Shown: positions 42,074-52,479, counted from the stretch's first letter. The stretch: DNA of 64,000 nucleotides from CAYMUL01 sp964393605 (GCA_964393605.1 CAYMUL010000001.1:186001-250000); one strand, 5' to 3'. Numbers and translations are program-made. The notes: generated by a model from the sequence alone, not told the origin.

Positions 42074-44098
42074 TTACTTTAAAACCGTTAGCTTCTTTGT
42101 TGCGATAAACTCTCCTGCTTGCAAACGATAAAAATAGATTCCACTTGGTAATTGATAATTGATAATGGATAATGAATAATTGTAGTAGCCGGCTTCTTTC
42201 CATTCGTTATCCATCAATGTTGCGACTTCATTTCCAAGCATATCGTAAATTTTTAATGTAACATTACTGAACGCTGAAAGCTGAAAACTAATTACCGTTC
42301 CTGCATTAAACGGGTTTGGATAATTTTGGTGCAAGATAAAATTATTGAGATGAATTTCATTCTCTTCTGATTTTACAGTTGTAATAAATTTCCCGTCAAC
42401 AAGAGAAAATATGTCTGCATTATTTTTTGAAATGCTGTAACGAAGATTATTCATTGCAACAACCTGCCGCACGCCGATACTACTGCTTGCTCTGTATGTC
42501 GATGAATCTACTTTAGTTGTATTCCGCGCATCTATTAACATGAAAGGAAGTGAACCCTTCCCCTTAATTTGTTTTTGCGAATAATCAATCGTAATCATAT
42601 CCGATCCGTTCAAATATATTCCCAATCTTTTTCTGCCGCGCATCATTCCATACAATAAAGCGGAGACGCGATTTTCAGAAAAATCACTGTCTTCAAAAAC
42701 TCGCGGCTGAAATATCATTTCACTAAAAATATTATTACCGTTTTCGAATTTCATTTTGCCTCTGTACGATGCAAGTTCATCCGTATCAACATTATCGATA
42801 AAATATTCCGAAGAAATTTTTCCCGCATTACCAAAAAAGAAAAGAGGAATATGTTGAACTTCAATCTTCTCATAAAATTTTTGCCCGAGCAAATTCGCAT
42901 TATTATTCAACAAAGAAAGTAAGATGAGCGAATCTCCACAGAATATAATCGCGCCTGCATTTGCTAATTGCAGTGCGGCGGATGGCTCGTTCAATAGCGC
43001 CGAAGAGATTGTCATTACCGAATGTTGATAATTATTTGTCGCGAGATACGAAGTGAGAGAAGAAATATTTTGTAGATAACCTTCGTGAGTAATAACGAGC
43101 AATGGGATGTTTCCGGTTTCGGAGAGAAATGTTTGAAAATTGTTGCTCAGTTGCGAAGCGATACTGTTACTTCCTGTTAAAACGAAATTTGTTTTAGGAA
43201 ATTGATATTGTGCGGCAGGCAAAAAATTTTTTGCAGTGATTGGAATGAACGAAATAGTTCTATCATTAAAATTGAAAACCCAATTCGCAGTAAGTTGATG
43301 GCAAAGAAGATTTTCGATGGAGTATGCCGGACCGGGAAAAGTCATGCGCGTCATTTCATCCGCGATAAAAAATGCAACGGCACCACTTCCGTACACAGTT
43401 CCGAAACCGAGCGAGTCGATGCATAGGGCGGTTCTATCATCAATTCCGACTGCAATTATGTTCCTATTAAAATTTTGTTTTGATTTATAAAGAGATGCAA
43501 CAGTTCTCCCGAATCTTCCTCTTTCGATAAAATGTGTATCAAACAAAACGGAAGGAACAAGCGGAAGAAACGAAGTATCAATATCAATTAAACTACTGAC
43601 AGGACTATTCAGTGCTTCGTGTGAAGTAGTGCTTCCGTTTTTTGCGGTGAAGTTAAGTTCACCCAATACCATTGCGCCCGCGCTTGTACCTGCAATAACT
43701 CCGCCGCGCAAAAATATTTCTCTCAAGGCTTGTTCGGTTTTCGTTCCTTTCCAAAGAGAGATGTATTGAAATTGATCGCCGCCGCGTAAAAAAATTCCGT
43801 CGGCAGTTTTCAATTCATCGTAAGTTGATTGTAAGTCCGCAGAGCTGCGCGAAGAAATTGCCTTGTTGTAAGCGGTTGTTGCGCCTTTCGATAAAAAATA
43901 ATTTGGCAGCCAACTTGTAACATCGGAAGAATAAGATAGAATAATGATTTTCTTATTCCGCGCTTTTTGAACTATCCAGGAATAAGGAACGTCGCTCCAA
44001 TCACTATAATTTTCAGAACCGCCGCCGATAGCGCAAACGAAACCTTGCGCATGTACTAATAAATTAAAAACAAAAAATATTAGTAGTAATTTTTTCAA
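42074..44098 (-). CDS. Secreted cyanophycinase-like S51 peptidase with T9SS sorting domain
   Basis: 674 residues. TTG start 4 nt after the PorV stop, followed by a signal peptide (MKKLLLIFFVFNLLVHAQ). S51 domain about 20-300: 'IFLRGGDQFQYI', nucleophile loop 'IAGTSAGAMVLGE' and 'DTHFIERGRFGR'. Middle region about 300-590 of unknown fold. C-terminal about 590-674 is a T9SS type A sorting domain ('HQNYPNPFNAGTVISF', 'LKIYDMLGNEVATLM', 'LPSGIYFYRL'), so the enzyme is exported to the surface. The tail contains the words 'QLSAFS' and 'YSLSIINYQL', derived from repeat-like DNA. Follows the PorV gene and is co-oriented with the TonB receptor. Confidence 0.85.
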   Translation of the reverse strand: MKKLLLIFFVFNLLVHAQGFVCAIGGGSENYSDWSDVPYSWIVQKARNKKIIILSYSSDVTSWLPNYFLSKGATTAYNKAISSRSSADLQSTYDELKTADGIFLRGGDQFQYISLWKGTKTEQALREIFLRGGVIAGTSAGAMVLGELNFTAKNGSTTSHEALNSPVSSLIDIDTSFLPLVPSVLFDTHFIERGRFGRTVASLYKSKQNFNRNIIAVGIDDRTALCIDSLGFGTVYGSGAVAFFIADEMTRMTFPGPAYSIENLLCHQLTANWVFNFNDRTISFIPITAKNFLPAAQYQFPKTNFVLTGSNSIASQLSNNFQTFLSETGNIPLLVITHEGYLQNISSLTSYLATNNYQHSVMTISSALLNEPSAALQLANAGAIIFCGDSLILLSLLNNNANLLGQKFYEKIEVQHIPLFFFGNAGKISSEYFIDNVDTDELASYRGKMKFENGNNIFSEMIFQPRVFEDSDFSENRVSALLYGMMRGRKRLGIYLNGSDMITIDYSQKQIKGKGSLPFMLIDARNTTKVDSSTYRASSSIGVRQVVAMNNLRYSISKNNADIFSLVDGKFITTVKSEENEIHLNNFILHQNYPNPFNAGTVISFQLSAFSNVTLKIYDMLGNEVATLMDNEWKEAGYYNYSLSIINYQLPSGIYFYRLQAGEFIATKKLTVLK

Positions 44099-44102
44099 GC
44101 GA

Positions 44103-45095
44103 TTAAAAAGAAACTATTAACGAAACACGGTTCACGTTGGGCAGAAGATCATAGATTGAATAAGAATAATCAAATGCGATGAATGAACCGGCGAAAGGAA
44201 CGTTCGCTCCTGCGCCGAAACTAAATTTCTGATCGTCGTAGTTATATCTATATCCGCCGCGTAAATAAAGGCGATCGTAAAAAGCGAACTCAAGTCCCGC
44301 GTGAACTCGTTCGTTGTTATCGTTCGGATGTGTTGCATCTATTCCGCCGCGAACAGTTACGAAATCATATTTATAAACATCAAAACCGATACCGACTTGA
44401 AAATGTAGCGGCAACGGATATTCATCTGTTTGCAATCGCGCGGGGGTTAATCTGCTCAGGGGATAATTATTATTTTTCAAATGAGTAACATCGAGATCGG
44501 GTCCATCAAAAGTTAAGTCACCGCCGAAGTTGGTCATGCTCATTGCAATAGTCATATTTTGAAAATCAATTTGATATTGAGTTCCGATATCGAATGCAAC
44601 GCCGCTTGCGCTTTCGTTCCAAATTTGTTGATGCACAAACTTCGCAGTAACTCCGATATTGAATCTATCGGTTAGAAATTTTGCATAAGTTAAGCCGACG
44701 GATAAATCGCTTGCATCAAAAAATCTTCCTGTACCGTTAGGATTTTCTTCGGTTGTGATTTCCATTTTGCCTGTTGAAAATACAATCATGCTTGCGGCGA
44801 GTGAGCCGGCATTTTCCATATTGTACACAATTGCGGCAGAATTCAGATCGAACATCTCGAACCAATTTGTGTAAGAAAAAAACGCTTCAACATTTTTCAC
44901 TTTAACTATTCCGGCAGGGTTATGAAACACGGAGGAGGCGTCGTTCGATAAACCGACAACAGCACCGCCGAGTGCTTCAGACTTGGGGCTGAGCGGTATC
45001 GATAAAAATTTTGCGCCGCTTGTTCCGAGGTTCGGGTTCTGCGAAAAAACATTCGCAACAAAAATTACTACAAAAAATAAAATTGTTTTTTTCAT
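44103..45095 (-). CDS. PorV/PorQ-family outer-membrane protein
   Basis: 330 residues from the ATG at 45095 (AAGGAAT before it; the ATG at 45113 lacks a site). Signal peptide 'KKTILFFVVIFVANVFSQ'. 'GGAVVGLSNDASSVFHNPAG' and repeated strands ending in 'VNRVSLIVSF' mark a PorV-type barrel. Between a large secreted protein and a T9SS-tailed cyanophycinase, so it probably serves their export or anchoring. Confidence 0.83.
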   Translation of the reverse strand: MKKTILFFVVIFVANVFSQNPNLGTSGAKFLSIPLSPKSEALGGAVVGLSNDASSVFHNPAGIVKVKNVEAFFSYTNWFEMFDLNSAAIVYNMENAGSLAASMIVFSTGKMEITTEENPNGTGRFFDASDLSVGLTYAKFLTDRFNIGVTAKFVHQQIWNESASGVAFDIGTQYQIDFQNMTIAMSMTNFGGDLTFDGPDLDVTHLKNNNYPLSRLTPARLQTDEYPLPLHFQVGIGFDVYKYDFVTVRGGIDATHPNDNNERVHAGLEFAFYDRLYLRGGYRYNYDDQKFSFGAGANVPFAGSFIAFDYSYSIYDLLPNVNRVSLIVSF

Positions 45096-45112
45096 TTTAA
45101 ATTCCTTCTTCA

Positions 45113-47842
45113 TTATTTAATGACAGCAAAGCGTTCCATCTGTTCGGCATCTTTTGTTTTAACGATGTAGATATAAATGCCGGGCGCAATTTCTCTTCCT
45201 CCTTCGGCGCGCAAATCCCACACCGCGGTTCCGCTTCTCGAATTGTGTTCAATCGTCTTTACAAGATTTGCATCAACCGTGAAAATATAAATTGTACATT
45301 CGGGAGGTAAATTGATAAATTGAATTTGTCTCAACGGTTCTCTGCGAAGTTCTCCGAATTCCGGTTCATACAATGATGATGCAACATAAGGATTTGGCAC
45401 AACTCTAATTTTATTTATTTCGTTTTGAACAATTGAAGAATTTATTGACGAACCTTTAAGCGAGAATTGATACTTGTCGCGCAAATCAAGTTCAACGGGT
45501 TTGATTACTTCGACAGAAAATTTATTTCCCGCTGAAGGAGGTGTGTTCCCCGGAAATGTAACTTTTCCTGTAATGCCGTTGAAAGTGAAAGTTTCCAAAT
45601 TGAAAACTGTATCTGCGGTAACGGAAGAATTTGTAACCGAAAGAACCACGAAAGGTTTTCCGCTCGAAACTCCATTTGCATCAACCGAAACAACATAAAT
45701 ATTTTGTACAATCAAAGTATCTGCCGTAACGGAAAATGTCATATCGATATTATCTGTACCACCGACGCGCGAAACGCTTTTTATAATATCCGGCGGATTG
45801 ATGGAAAAGATAACTCCGTCCGAAGTGCTTTGTGTTTGCATAGATGTAAATGGTCTTTTGTTAATAACTGTATCGGAATTATTCTTTAAAACATTTAAAG
45901 CAAAGTCAACCGTGATTAAATCACCTTGCATTGGACGTTGATTGGTTGTAGCAATCGTAGAATCTTTTAAAGTAATTTTTATTCCGTGTCCGGTAACGGT
46001 AATATCTCTTCCGCCGAAAGGATAATTATAACCCGAACGAATTATTGCTCCTGTTGTTAAATTAACTACGTCAAAATTTGTAGCGGAGTTGAAATTTAGT
46101 CCGTAATTAATCGGCTGTGTTGCGGCTGAATCGGTTATTGCAACAATAATTTTAGTTTCAAGCGTTCCTCTGTTTTTCTTCGGAACGAAATCAAATGAGG
46201 TTGCGTAACTGCTTGAAGCGAGGAGTTCATTATCGACGGGAGAAATTTTCATTTCATAATTTGAGACGCCGTTACCAATGTACGAAATTTCATTAACGGC
46301 AACGGGAACTCTCCCGAGCGCATCTGATAAGGGGATAATTGATATTGTGTTTTCTGCATCAAGTGTATTTCCGATAGGACTTTCTAAACTCGCAGTGAGC
46401 AAATCACCTTTATCATATGCGGTGATTGAGTACCAATATTCAAATCCGTTGAGAACGGTTGTATCCATAAAGCTATATTGCAAACCTACATCTTCACCGA
46501 TTGCATTCACCGCATCAAATTGTGCAATCTTATTCCACGTTCTTCCTTTATCAATACTGCGATAAATTTTATATCCTTCAAAATCATACACTCCGGAAGA
46601 GATGTCTAAACTTTTTTCAGCTTTATCATCCCAATAAAGAATAGCTTTGTTGCTTGCCGCGCTGCCGTAGAGTTCAGGTCTGCTTGGCGGTTTTGGAAGA
46701 TTGAAATTTGCAGTAACAATATTTTGCGCCGATGCCGCGGCGGTCAACATCTCTTCTTTACTTTCTCCGGCAACAAGTGCAAAGATAAATGTTAATGTAT
46801 CACCGCGATTCAAATTGTAAGGACCCGAAGACATCGTTGCAACCAGATCCATTCCCGATGCAGGAAGAGTCGAAGGATCATCAAAGTTTAGCGAAGTATT
46901 ACTTCCTAAATGAAAGAACTTTGAACCGAGCGATGAATTGTACAATGATGCTGAGCTTGACATAATTCCGTATTGAACAGAATCGATATCAAGATCGTCA
47001 TCATAAAGATTGTAGTGCATATCGGTAACGCCAAGCATCGTTCCGCCGACGGAAGGCGTTTTCAGAAACATCATTCCGAAGTAACCTGTTTTACCGCCGG
47101 GCCACTCGGAAGAAATTCCGTCATCAAAAAAGGAAAGTAGATTTTTACTTTTGTCGAAATCGAGTTTATCATCTCCCCATTCAGGAACGCCGCCGCTAAC
47201 ATTTCCAACATCGATATCGTTATACATTGCAAAGTATAAACCGGAAAGATCGTTTAGCCCGCTGTTTGTTATTTCAAATTTATAGAAGAGAATATTTTTT
47301 GCGAAGTTCACTCCGAATGCATAACCGGTTTGAGCGATTTGCAAACCGAGAGTTGAAACAGTATTGTTACTATCGCTGTACGCGCAATAACTATCTTGAT
47401 CGGAAATAAATAAATTATTTCCGTCTTTATCTTTAACGGGCCAGCCGTTAACAGGATGCCACGTTTGCGGGTTATCGGATAAAGCAATTTGGGCTAACTC
47501 ATTATTGTGCGTTCCGCCGATTGCTTCAAACTCTTCGTTGGTTGTATATCTTGCCTGCACAACGTTGCCTGCAATTCCAATCATCGGATTGACGCGGTAG
47601 ATATAGTGTTTCGTACTGTTAATCGGAAATTCTCCCGAAGGACCTTGAGTGATTCTGCGGGGATAAAGTTTTCCGCGATTCTCGAAAAACAAACCGATGT
47701 TGCTTGCGTTGTGTGTTCCGCCGGCTCTATCGTTTATTCCTAAAACTTTTTCGTTTGAAAAAATCTCTTTCTCCTCAATTTCCTTTTTACTTTGAGGAAA
47801 AAGAAAAACGGAAATCAAAATTAGCAGTGATAATATTTTCAT
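45113..47842 (-). CDS. Large secreted protein with FN3-like region and T9SS-type C-terminus
   Basis: 909 residues, signal peptide 'MKILSLLILISVFLFPQ'. The N-terminal 370 residues form a domain common in Ignavibacteria secreted proteins beside TonB receptors; about 395-490 is fibronectin III-like ('NKAILYWDDKAE', 'FEGYKIYRSIDKGRTW'). The C-terminus has the FlgD-like/T9SS pattern 'GTAVWDLRAEGGREIAPGIY' and ends 'ERFAVIK'. Exact role unknown; position suggests a surface partner of the TonB receptor. AAGGAT before the ATG. Confidence 0.75.
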   Translation of the reverse strand: MKILSLLILISVFLFPQSKKEIEEKEIFSNEKVLGINDRAGGTHNASNIGLFFENRGKLYPRRITQGPSGEFPINSTKHYIYRVNPMIGIAGNVVQARYTTNEEFEAIGGTHNNELAQIALSDNPQTWHPVNGWPVKDKDGNNLFISDQDSYCAYSDSNNTVSTLGLQIAQTGYAFGVNFAKNILFYKFEITNSGLNDLSGLYFAMYNDIDVGNVSGGVPEWGDDKLDFDKSKNLLSFFDDGISSEWPGGKTGYFGMMFLKTPSVGGTMLGVTDMHYNLYDDDLDIDSVQYGIMSSSASLYNSSLGSKFFHLGSNTSLNFDDPSTLPASGMDLVATMSSGPYNLNRGDTLTFIFALVAGESKEEMLTAAASAQNIVTANFNLPKPPSRPELYGSAASNKAILYWDDKAEKSLDISSGVYDFEGYKIYRSIDKGRTWNKIAQFDAVNAIGEDVGLQYSFMDTTVLNGFEYWYSITAYDKGDLLTASLESPIGNTLDAENTISIIPLSDALGRVPVAVNEISYIGNGVSNYEMKISPVDNELLASSSYATSFDFVPKKNRGTLETKIIVAITDSAATQPINYGLNFNSATNFDVVNLTTGAIIRSGYNYPFGGRDITVTGHGIKITLKDSTIATTNQRPMQGDLITVDFALNVLKNNSDTVINKRPFTSMQTQSTSDGVIFSINPPDIIKSVSRVGGTDNIDMTFSVTADTLIVQNIYVVSVDANGVSSGKPFVVLSVTNSSVTADTVFNLETFTFNGITGKVTFPGNTPPSAGNKFSVEVIKPVELDLRDKYQFSLKGSSINSSIVQNEINKIRVVPNPYVASSLYEPEFGELRREPLRQIQFINLPPECTIYIFTVDANLVKTIEHNSRSGTAVWDLRAEGGREIAPGIYIYIVKTKDAEQMERFAVIK

Positions 47843-47924
47843 AAACTTTTCATCCTTAAAATTTCATTCATACTTTTTTGTGAATCACAAAGTGTTGAGC
47901 TAATTAATTTATTAATAGTGCAAC

Positions 47925-50411
47925 TCATTTAAATCTAATTGTCGTTCCCAGCCGTATTGAGCGCGGCGGTCCGTAGTTTGACGGATCCTGCATCCACTCA
48001 TTCGAGTTGTTTCCTTCGAGTGTGAATTCGGGATCGCCTGTATCTCTATAAACAAATAAAATATTTTTTCTATCGGTTAGATTTAATATTTCCGCGAAGA
48101 CACGAACGCGAATGTTTTCATATACATTAAAATCTTTGCCGAACATCAAATCGAATGTATAAGTCGATGGTTGACGCAAAGAATTTCTTTCTACAAAACC
48201 GACATCCCTTCCGCCGGGAGTATATGGCGAACCGGAATTCAATCTGAATATCAAACTGAAATCCATTTGTTCAAAAATGTTGCTATCAAAAACTCGCGGA
48301 CCTTCTCCCTTCGGAATAGTATAAACCGCGCTCGCATTCAAGAGATGTGTTCTGTCAAAATCGAGATAATAAAGTTGTGTTGATTCTTGCGTTCCGGGAT
48401 ATTGTTCTGTTTCGCTCGACGCGCTTCCTTTTGCGATTGAATAAGTGTAACTCAATCCTCCCGAAAAATATTGGTCGGGGCGAACATCAAATGAAAGTTC
48501 AAAACCTTTAACGTTTGCGTAATCTTCATTCACATACACGGTGTAGCCGACAAATCTTCCATCGATGAAAGGAAAATAGTAGCGCGTTCCGATTAGTCCG
48601 GTTATATCTTTATAATATGCAGTTAAGTTTATTGCAGTTCTATCGTTAAGTTGATGCGCGATGCCGACTTCGTAAGAGATTGTTCTTTGTGCATCGAGAT
48701 TTGCCTGTCCGAAAAGCGGTTCGCGAACGTTGTAATCGTATTGGCTGTTTTCAAATACAAATTGAAATTCTGGATTCTGAAAAAAATGTCCGTAACTAAA
48801 ATGTAATTTTGTTCTATCGGAAATTGGATGTGCAATTCCGACGCGCGGAGAAAATTGTGAACGTGGTTTTGCTTTTATAATAGTTGTCGGATCAAGAGGA
48901 TTAGCGCGGTACTCCTGGTTGGCATTCATGTAATCGTAACGTAACCCGAGATTGATAACAAGATACGGCATCTCAATTTTATCCTGCGCATAACCGGAAA
49001 GTTCAAATGGCTCTGTTGTGTAATCGTTTATGTAAGGAAAATTTCTTTTAGGATCATAAACATAAAAATATTTTAAGCGATGTTTTTTGTAAGCGGCACC
49101 GAACTTAACTTCGTTGTAATTGTCGATTTGCCAAACTGCATCTCCTTTGATATCGACAGTAACGGTGCGGCTGTCGTCAAGTTGCACAGGATCGGATTTA
49201 GAAAAAAATTCGTAGCCGTTTCCAATCGGGAAATATTCTCTCTGCGAAGTTGAAAGATATTGTGATGTGTCTTTATCGATTCCCGAATAATAACTTTGAT
49301 TGAAGTATGAGATTTTTAAATCATAAAATAAATTATTCATGACTGTGTGTGTGAGTGAAAGCGTTGTGTGCCAGCTGTCTGTTCTTCTTCTTAAATATTG
49401 TTCGGGAATGAATTTATATGAGTGGCTGTAGCTTTGTCTTTTACCGCTGTTACCACGATTCGACAACGATATCTTCATTAACGGAATTTGAGTTGAAGTA
49501 ATTTTAGTAAAAAGAGAAAGTTCTTTATTGTAACCGAACGGAAGATAACTGCCGCGTCTATCCTGTTCTGCGGAAGCAAAGAATTTTAAGTCGTTAAAGA
49601 AAAGAGGACCGCTGATGCTTCCGTTCATTCGTGATTCGTGCAAGTTAGAATATTTATCAACGCCAAACTCCGAAGTGCGGTATTCAAGTTTGCCGGAAAA
49701 ATTATCTGCACCGTCTCGCGTAACAATATTCACGATTCCGCTTAAAGCATTGCCATACTCGGCATTAAAAGTACCGCTCAATAAATTCATCTCTTGAATT
49801 GCATCATTGTTCACGTTTGTTGCCAACCCGCCGAGTAGTGGGTCGGTTACAAGCATTCCGTCAATCATATAAGCAACTTCATTACTTCTTCCGCCGCGAA
49901 CGTGTAAGTTAGAGCCGCTGCCGACAACTCCAGCTTGTAACGAAAGTAGTTCGGTAAAAGTAGAAACCGGAAGCGATTCAATTTCTTCTCTGCTTATTGT
50001 AGAGATTGAACTCGTCAAATCTTTTTGAATCATCGGTTTGTTTGCGGTAACTACTACTTCGCCAACTTGCACGGTTTGCGATTTCAGTTCGATTGACAAA
50101 CTTGTAGTTTGATCGGCGACAATTACAACACCGCTCACGCTTGTCATTTCATATCCGATATAGGAAAACTTTACGTTGTATTTTCCGGGAGGGATGTTTA
50201 AGATGACGTAGTTTCCATCGGCATCTGAAGCGGTTCCGAGATTGGTTCCTTCAATCAAAACATTTGCACCGATTAACGTTTCGCCGGTGGAAGCATCTTT
50301 AATTTTTCCGCTCAACTTGCCGGTTGTTCCCGCAAGGACTACAGAAGAAATTATTAATGAGATCAGAAATATTTTTTTTACGAATAGAAATTCTATTTGT
50401 CGCAAATTCAT
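47925..50411 (-). CDS. TonB-dependent receptor with carboxypeptidase-regulatory-like domain
   Basis: 828 residues. Signal peptide, then a CarboxypepD_reg-like domain (about 30-110; 'GKLSGKIKDASTGETLIGAN'), TonB-type 'VVTANKP', plug 'LHVRGGRSNEVAYMIDGM' and 'GTFNAEYGNALSGIVNIVT', and a 22-strand barrel ending 'SIRLGTTIRFK'. CGGAG 6 nt before the ATG. Heads the module with the secreted protein, PorV and cyanophycinase genes; the substrate is inferred to be a peptide or polymer product. Confidence 0.9.
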   Translation of the reverse strand: MNLRQIEFLFVKKIFLISLIISSVVLAGTTGKLSGKIKDASTGETLIGANVLIEGTNLGTASDADGNYVILNIPPGKYNVKFSYIGYEMTSVSGVVIVADQTTSLSIELKSQTVQVGEVVVTANKPMIQKDLTSSISTISREEIESLPVSTFTELLSLQAGVVGSGSNLHVRGGRSNEVAYMIDGMLVTDPLLGGLATNVNNDAIQEMNLLSGTFNAEYGNALSGIVNIVTRDGADNFSGKLEYRTSEFGVDKYSNLHESRMNGSISGPLFFNDLKFFASAEQDRRGSYLPFGYNKELSLFTKITSTQIPLMKISLSNRGNSGKRQSYSHSYKFIPEQYLRRRTDSWHTTLSLTHTVMNNLFYDLKISYFNQSYYSGIDKDTSQYLSTSQREYFPIGNGYEFFSKSDPVQLDDSRTVTVDIKGDAVWQIDNYNEVKFGAAYKKHRLKYFYVYDPKRNFPYINDYTTEPFELSGYAQDKIEMPYLVINLGLRYDYMNANQEYRANPLDPTTIIKAKPRSQFSPRVGIAHPISDRTKLHFSYGHFFQNPEFQFVFENSQYDYNVREPLFGQANLDAQRTISYEVGIAHQLNDRTAINLTAYYKDITGLIGTRYYFPFIDGRFVGYTVYVNEDYANVKGFELSFDVRPDQYFSGGLSYTYSIAKGSASSETEQYPGTQESTQLYYLDFDRTHLLNASAVYTIPKGEGPRVFDSNIFEQMDFSLIFRLNSGSPYTPGGRDVGFVERNSLRQPSTYTFDLMFGKDFNVYENIRVRVFAEILNLTDRKNILFVYRDTGDPEFTLEGNNSNEWMQDPSNYGPPRSIRLGTTIRFK

Positions 50412-50424
50412 ATTAACTCCGTGA

Positions 50425-51288
50425 TTATTGTATTACCAGGTTTTGGTTTTTCATTATTTGTTCGCTCTCGCCGAGAATCTTCTTTGCTTTCGTTTTGTTT
50501 TTCACCGCGCAAGCAGTTGCAAGTGCGTTTATAACAACCGAAATAGCCGCAAAAGAATTTGTGAACAACATGTTTTCACTTTTCACAATCAAAACATTCG
50601 AAGAATAAAATGTTATCGGCGAAGTCGGTTTGTTCGTAACACTAATTACTTTTATACCTTTTTTGTGAGCCGCTTTCGCCGCATCGATTGTCTCTTTCGA
50701 ATATGGTGGAAACGAAAAGGTGAAAAGTAAATCTTCTTTATTTAAATAAAATATCTGCTCTTCAAAAACTGTGTGAGTATGTTTTAACACCGATGAATCA
50801 ATGCCGATCTGCGTTAATTGATATGCAAGAATTTCCGCAAGTAAATATGATATTCCAAGCCCGGCAGTTAAAACCCGCCGTGAATTTACGATTGCTTCTG
50901 CGGCTCTATCAAAAACTTCTCTGTCAATTTCGGAAAGAGTATCGTTAATGTTTTTAATATCGATGTTTGCAACCGAAGTTAGCAGGTCACTATTTTTTTC
51001 AGGGTGAGATGCGAGCGGGAAAAAATCTTTTTTATTGGAAAGATGATTTTGAAGTGAGTCGGAAATGGAATCGCGCAATTCACTAAAACCGGAAAATCCG
51101 ATTCGCTGTGCAAACCTAACAACAGAAGCAACACTTGCGCCGGTTTGTGCGGAAATATCCTGTACGTTGAGAAATGGAATTCTATCAAAGTTCTCAACAA
51201 TGTAATCGGCAATTCCTCTATGATTCTTCGGAAGCTTATCAAACTTCTGCTGAATCTTTTCTTTTATTTCTTTATAGCGAGCAGACAT
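50425..51288 (-). CDS. MurR/RpiR-family transcriptional regulator
   Basis: 287 residues. N-terminal HTH ('QKFDKLPKNHRGIADYIVEN', 'QTGASVASVVRFAQRIGFSG') and C-terminal SIS domain ('RRVLTAGLGISYLLAEILAY'). Family members sense sugar phosphates; here it sits between the TonB module and the transporter/peptidase genes, so it likely controls one or both. Separated from the upstream gene by a terminator. Confidence 0.88.
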   Translation of the reverse strand: MSARYKEIKEKIQQKFDKLPKNHRGIADYIVENFDRIPFLNVQDISAQTGASVASVVRFAQRIGFSGFSELRDSISDSLQNHLSNKKDFFPLASHPEKNSDLLTSVANIDIKNINDTLSEIDREVFDRAAEAIVNSRRVLTAGLGISYLLAEILAYQLTQIGIDSSVLKHTHTVFEEQIFYLNKEDLLFTFSFPPYSKETIDAAKAAHKKGIKVISVTNKPTSPITFYSSNVLIVKSENMLFTNSFAAISVVINALATACAVKNKTKAKKILGESEQIMKNQNLVIQ

Positions 51289-51326
51289 AAAAAAAACTCC
51301 GAAGATTTTTTTCTCTCCGGAGTTTC
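51289..51326 (-). terminator. Rho-independent terminator after the T9SS secreted gene
   Basis: On the minus strand: AAACTCCG then a 16-nt loop, CGGAGTTTTTTT. Arms at 51318-51324 and 51295-51301. It ends transcription of the gene at 51332-52450 just before the RpiR regulator starts at 51288. Confidence 0.85.
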
Positions 51327-51331
51327 CAAAT

Positions 51332-52450
51332 TTATTTCATCAATAACATTTTATTTGTAATGGTTTGATTGTTGAATCTCAAAGCATAGAAATAAATTCC
51401 ACTTGTAAGATTCGATGCATCAAACTTTACCGAATGCGCACCTTGCGATTGTACTTCATTAACCAATGATGTTACTTCGTTTCCGAGCGCATCGTAAATT
51501 TTCAAATTGACAAATCCATTTTCCGGAATTGAATACGAAATACTTGTAGAAGGATTGAACGGGTTAGGATAATTTTGATTCAACGAAAATGTATTTACAA
51601 AATTTACTTCATCGTCAACATCAACGAGTGATTGATATTTTGTAACTGCGGTTGTCATTGCGGTATTCATCGCCGCTTCATCTGCGCCCATTGCGTACGC
51701 ATAATAAACAACAACCGAATCACCCGGAGCTATATTTACTGGTGCTTGCGAAGTGATTGAAACGGGTCCTTCAACTCCGCCCACATAAAGCGGTTGAATG
51801 CTTCCTTTGTTTAACCACTGCCAATAGCTTGTATCTGCTGTGTAGCCGGAGTACCACTCGAAAGAATAAAGCGATTGCAAATTGTGTGAAAGTAATTTCA
51901 ATCCACTATTAGTTACATTACCGCGATGAAATCTTATTACGCCTGTTGCTTGATTGTAGCTTACGGAATCGTAACCATAAGCGGCTTCAATGCTCGGAAT
52001 AATATCCAAACCAATTGTTGCTGTAATCGCCGCGGCTTCGCGATTCTTAATTGTGAATTTTAAAATAGCGTAAGTTGCATTCTGCCAACTATACACATTT
52101 AATTTTTCGAGTACGTTTGGCGGTGCGGCTGAATACGCATTGTTGAATGAACCGTAAATTTCAAAATCACCGAACGTTGGATTTGAAACAAGTGCCGGTG
52201 GGTCTTCCGTATCGGCATCATTCTGATAATCGAAAACAGAATTTGCGCCTGTACCGACAAGTAGAGTAATTCGCTCCATTTGTTTTGTTCCGACTCCGGT
52301 TGAGGAATCTTTGTAAGCGCGGAATCTTCCGTATGCGCTGACGATAATTCCCATCGCGCCGGTTTCTATTGTCGCTTGCGCGTAGAGAAAATTTGAATCC
52401 ATAATTAACAGACTCAAAACGAGTAGTGAAGAGAAGAAAAGTTTTTTCAT
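51332..52450 (-). CDS. Secreted protein with T9SS type A sorting domain
   Basis: 372 residues, signal peptide 'KKLFFSSLLVLSLLIMDSNF' and Gln-Ala cleavage region. Residues about 30-280 form a beta-rich domain without known family. C-terminus about 290-372: 'LNQNYPNPFNPSTSISYSIP', 'LKIYDALGNEVTSLVNEV' and 'LTSGIYFYALRFN', a textbook T9SS sorting domain. Downstream of the YfcC-type carrier by 29 nt. Confidence 0.85.
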   Translation of the reverse strand: MKKLFFSSLLVLSLLIMDSNFLYAQATIETGAMGIIVSAYGRFRAYKDSSTGVGTKQMERITLLVGTGANSVFDYQNDADTEDPPALVSNPTFGDFEIYGSFNNAYSAAPPNVLEKLNVYSWQNATYAILKFTIKNREAAAITATIGLDIIPSIEAAYGYDSVSYNQATGVIRFHRGNVTNSGLKLLSHNLQSLYSFEWYSGYTADTSYWQWLNKGSIQPLYVGGVEGPVSITSQAPVNIAPGDSVVVYYAYAMGADEAAMNTAMTTAVTKYQSLVDVDDEVNFVNTFSLNQNYPNPFNPSTSISYSIPENGFVNLKIYDALGNEVTSLVNEVQSQGAHSVKFDASNLTSGIYFYALRFNNQTITNKMLLMK

Positions 52451-52479
52451 GTTAACCTCTAATTAATTAGTGAAAGAAT

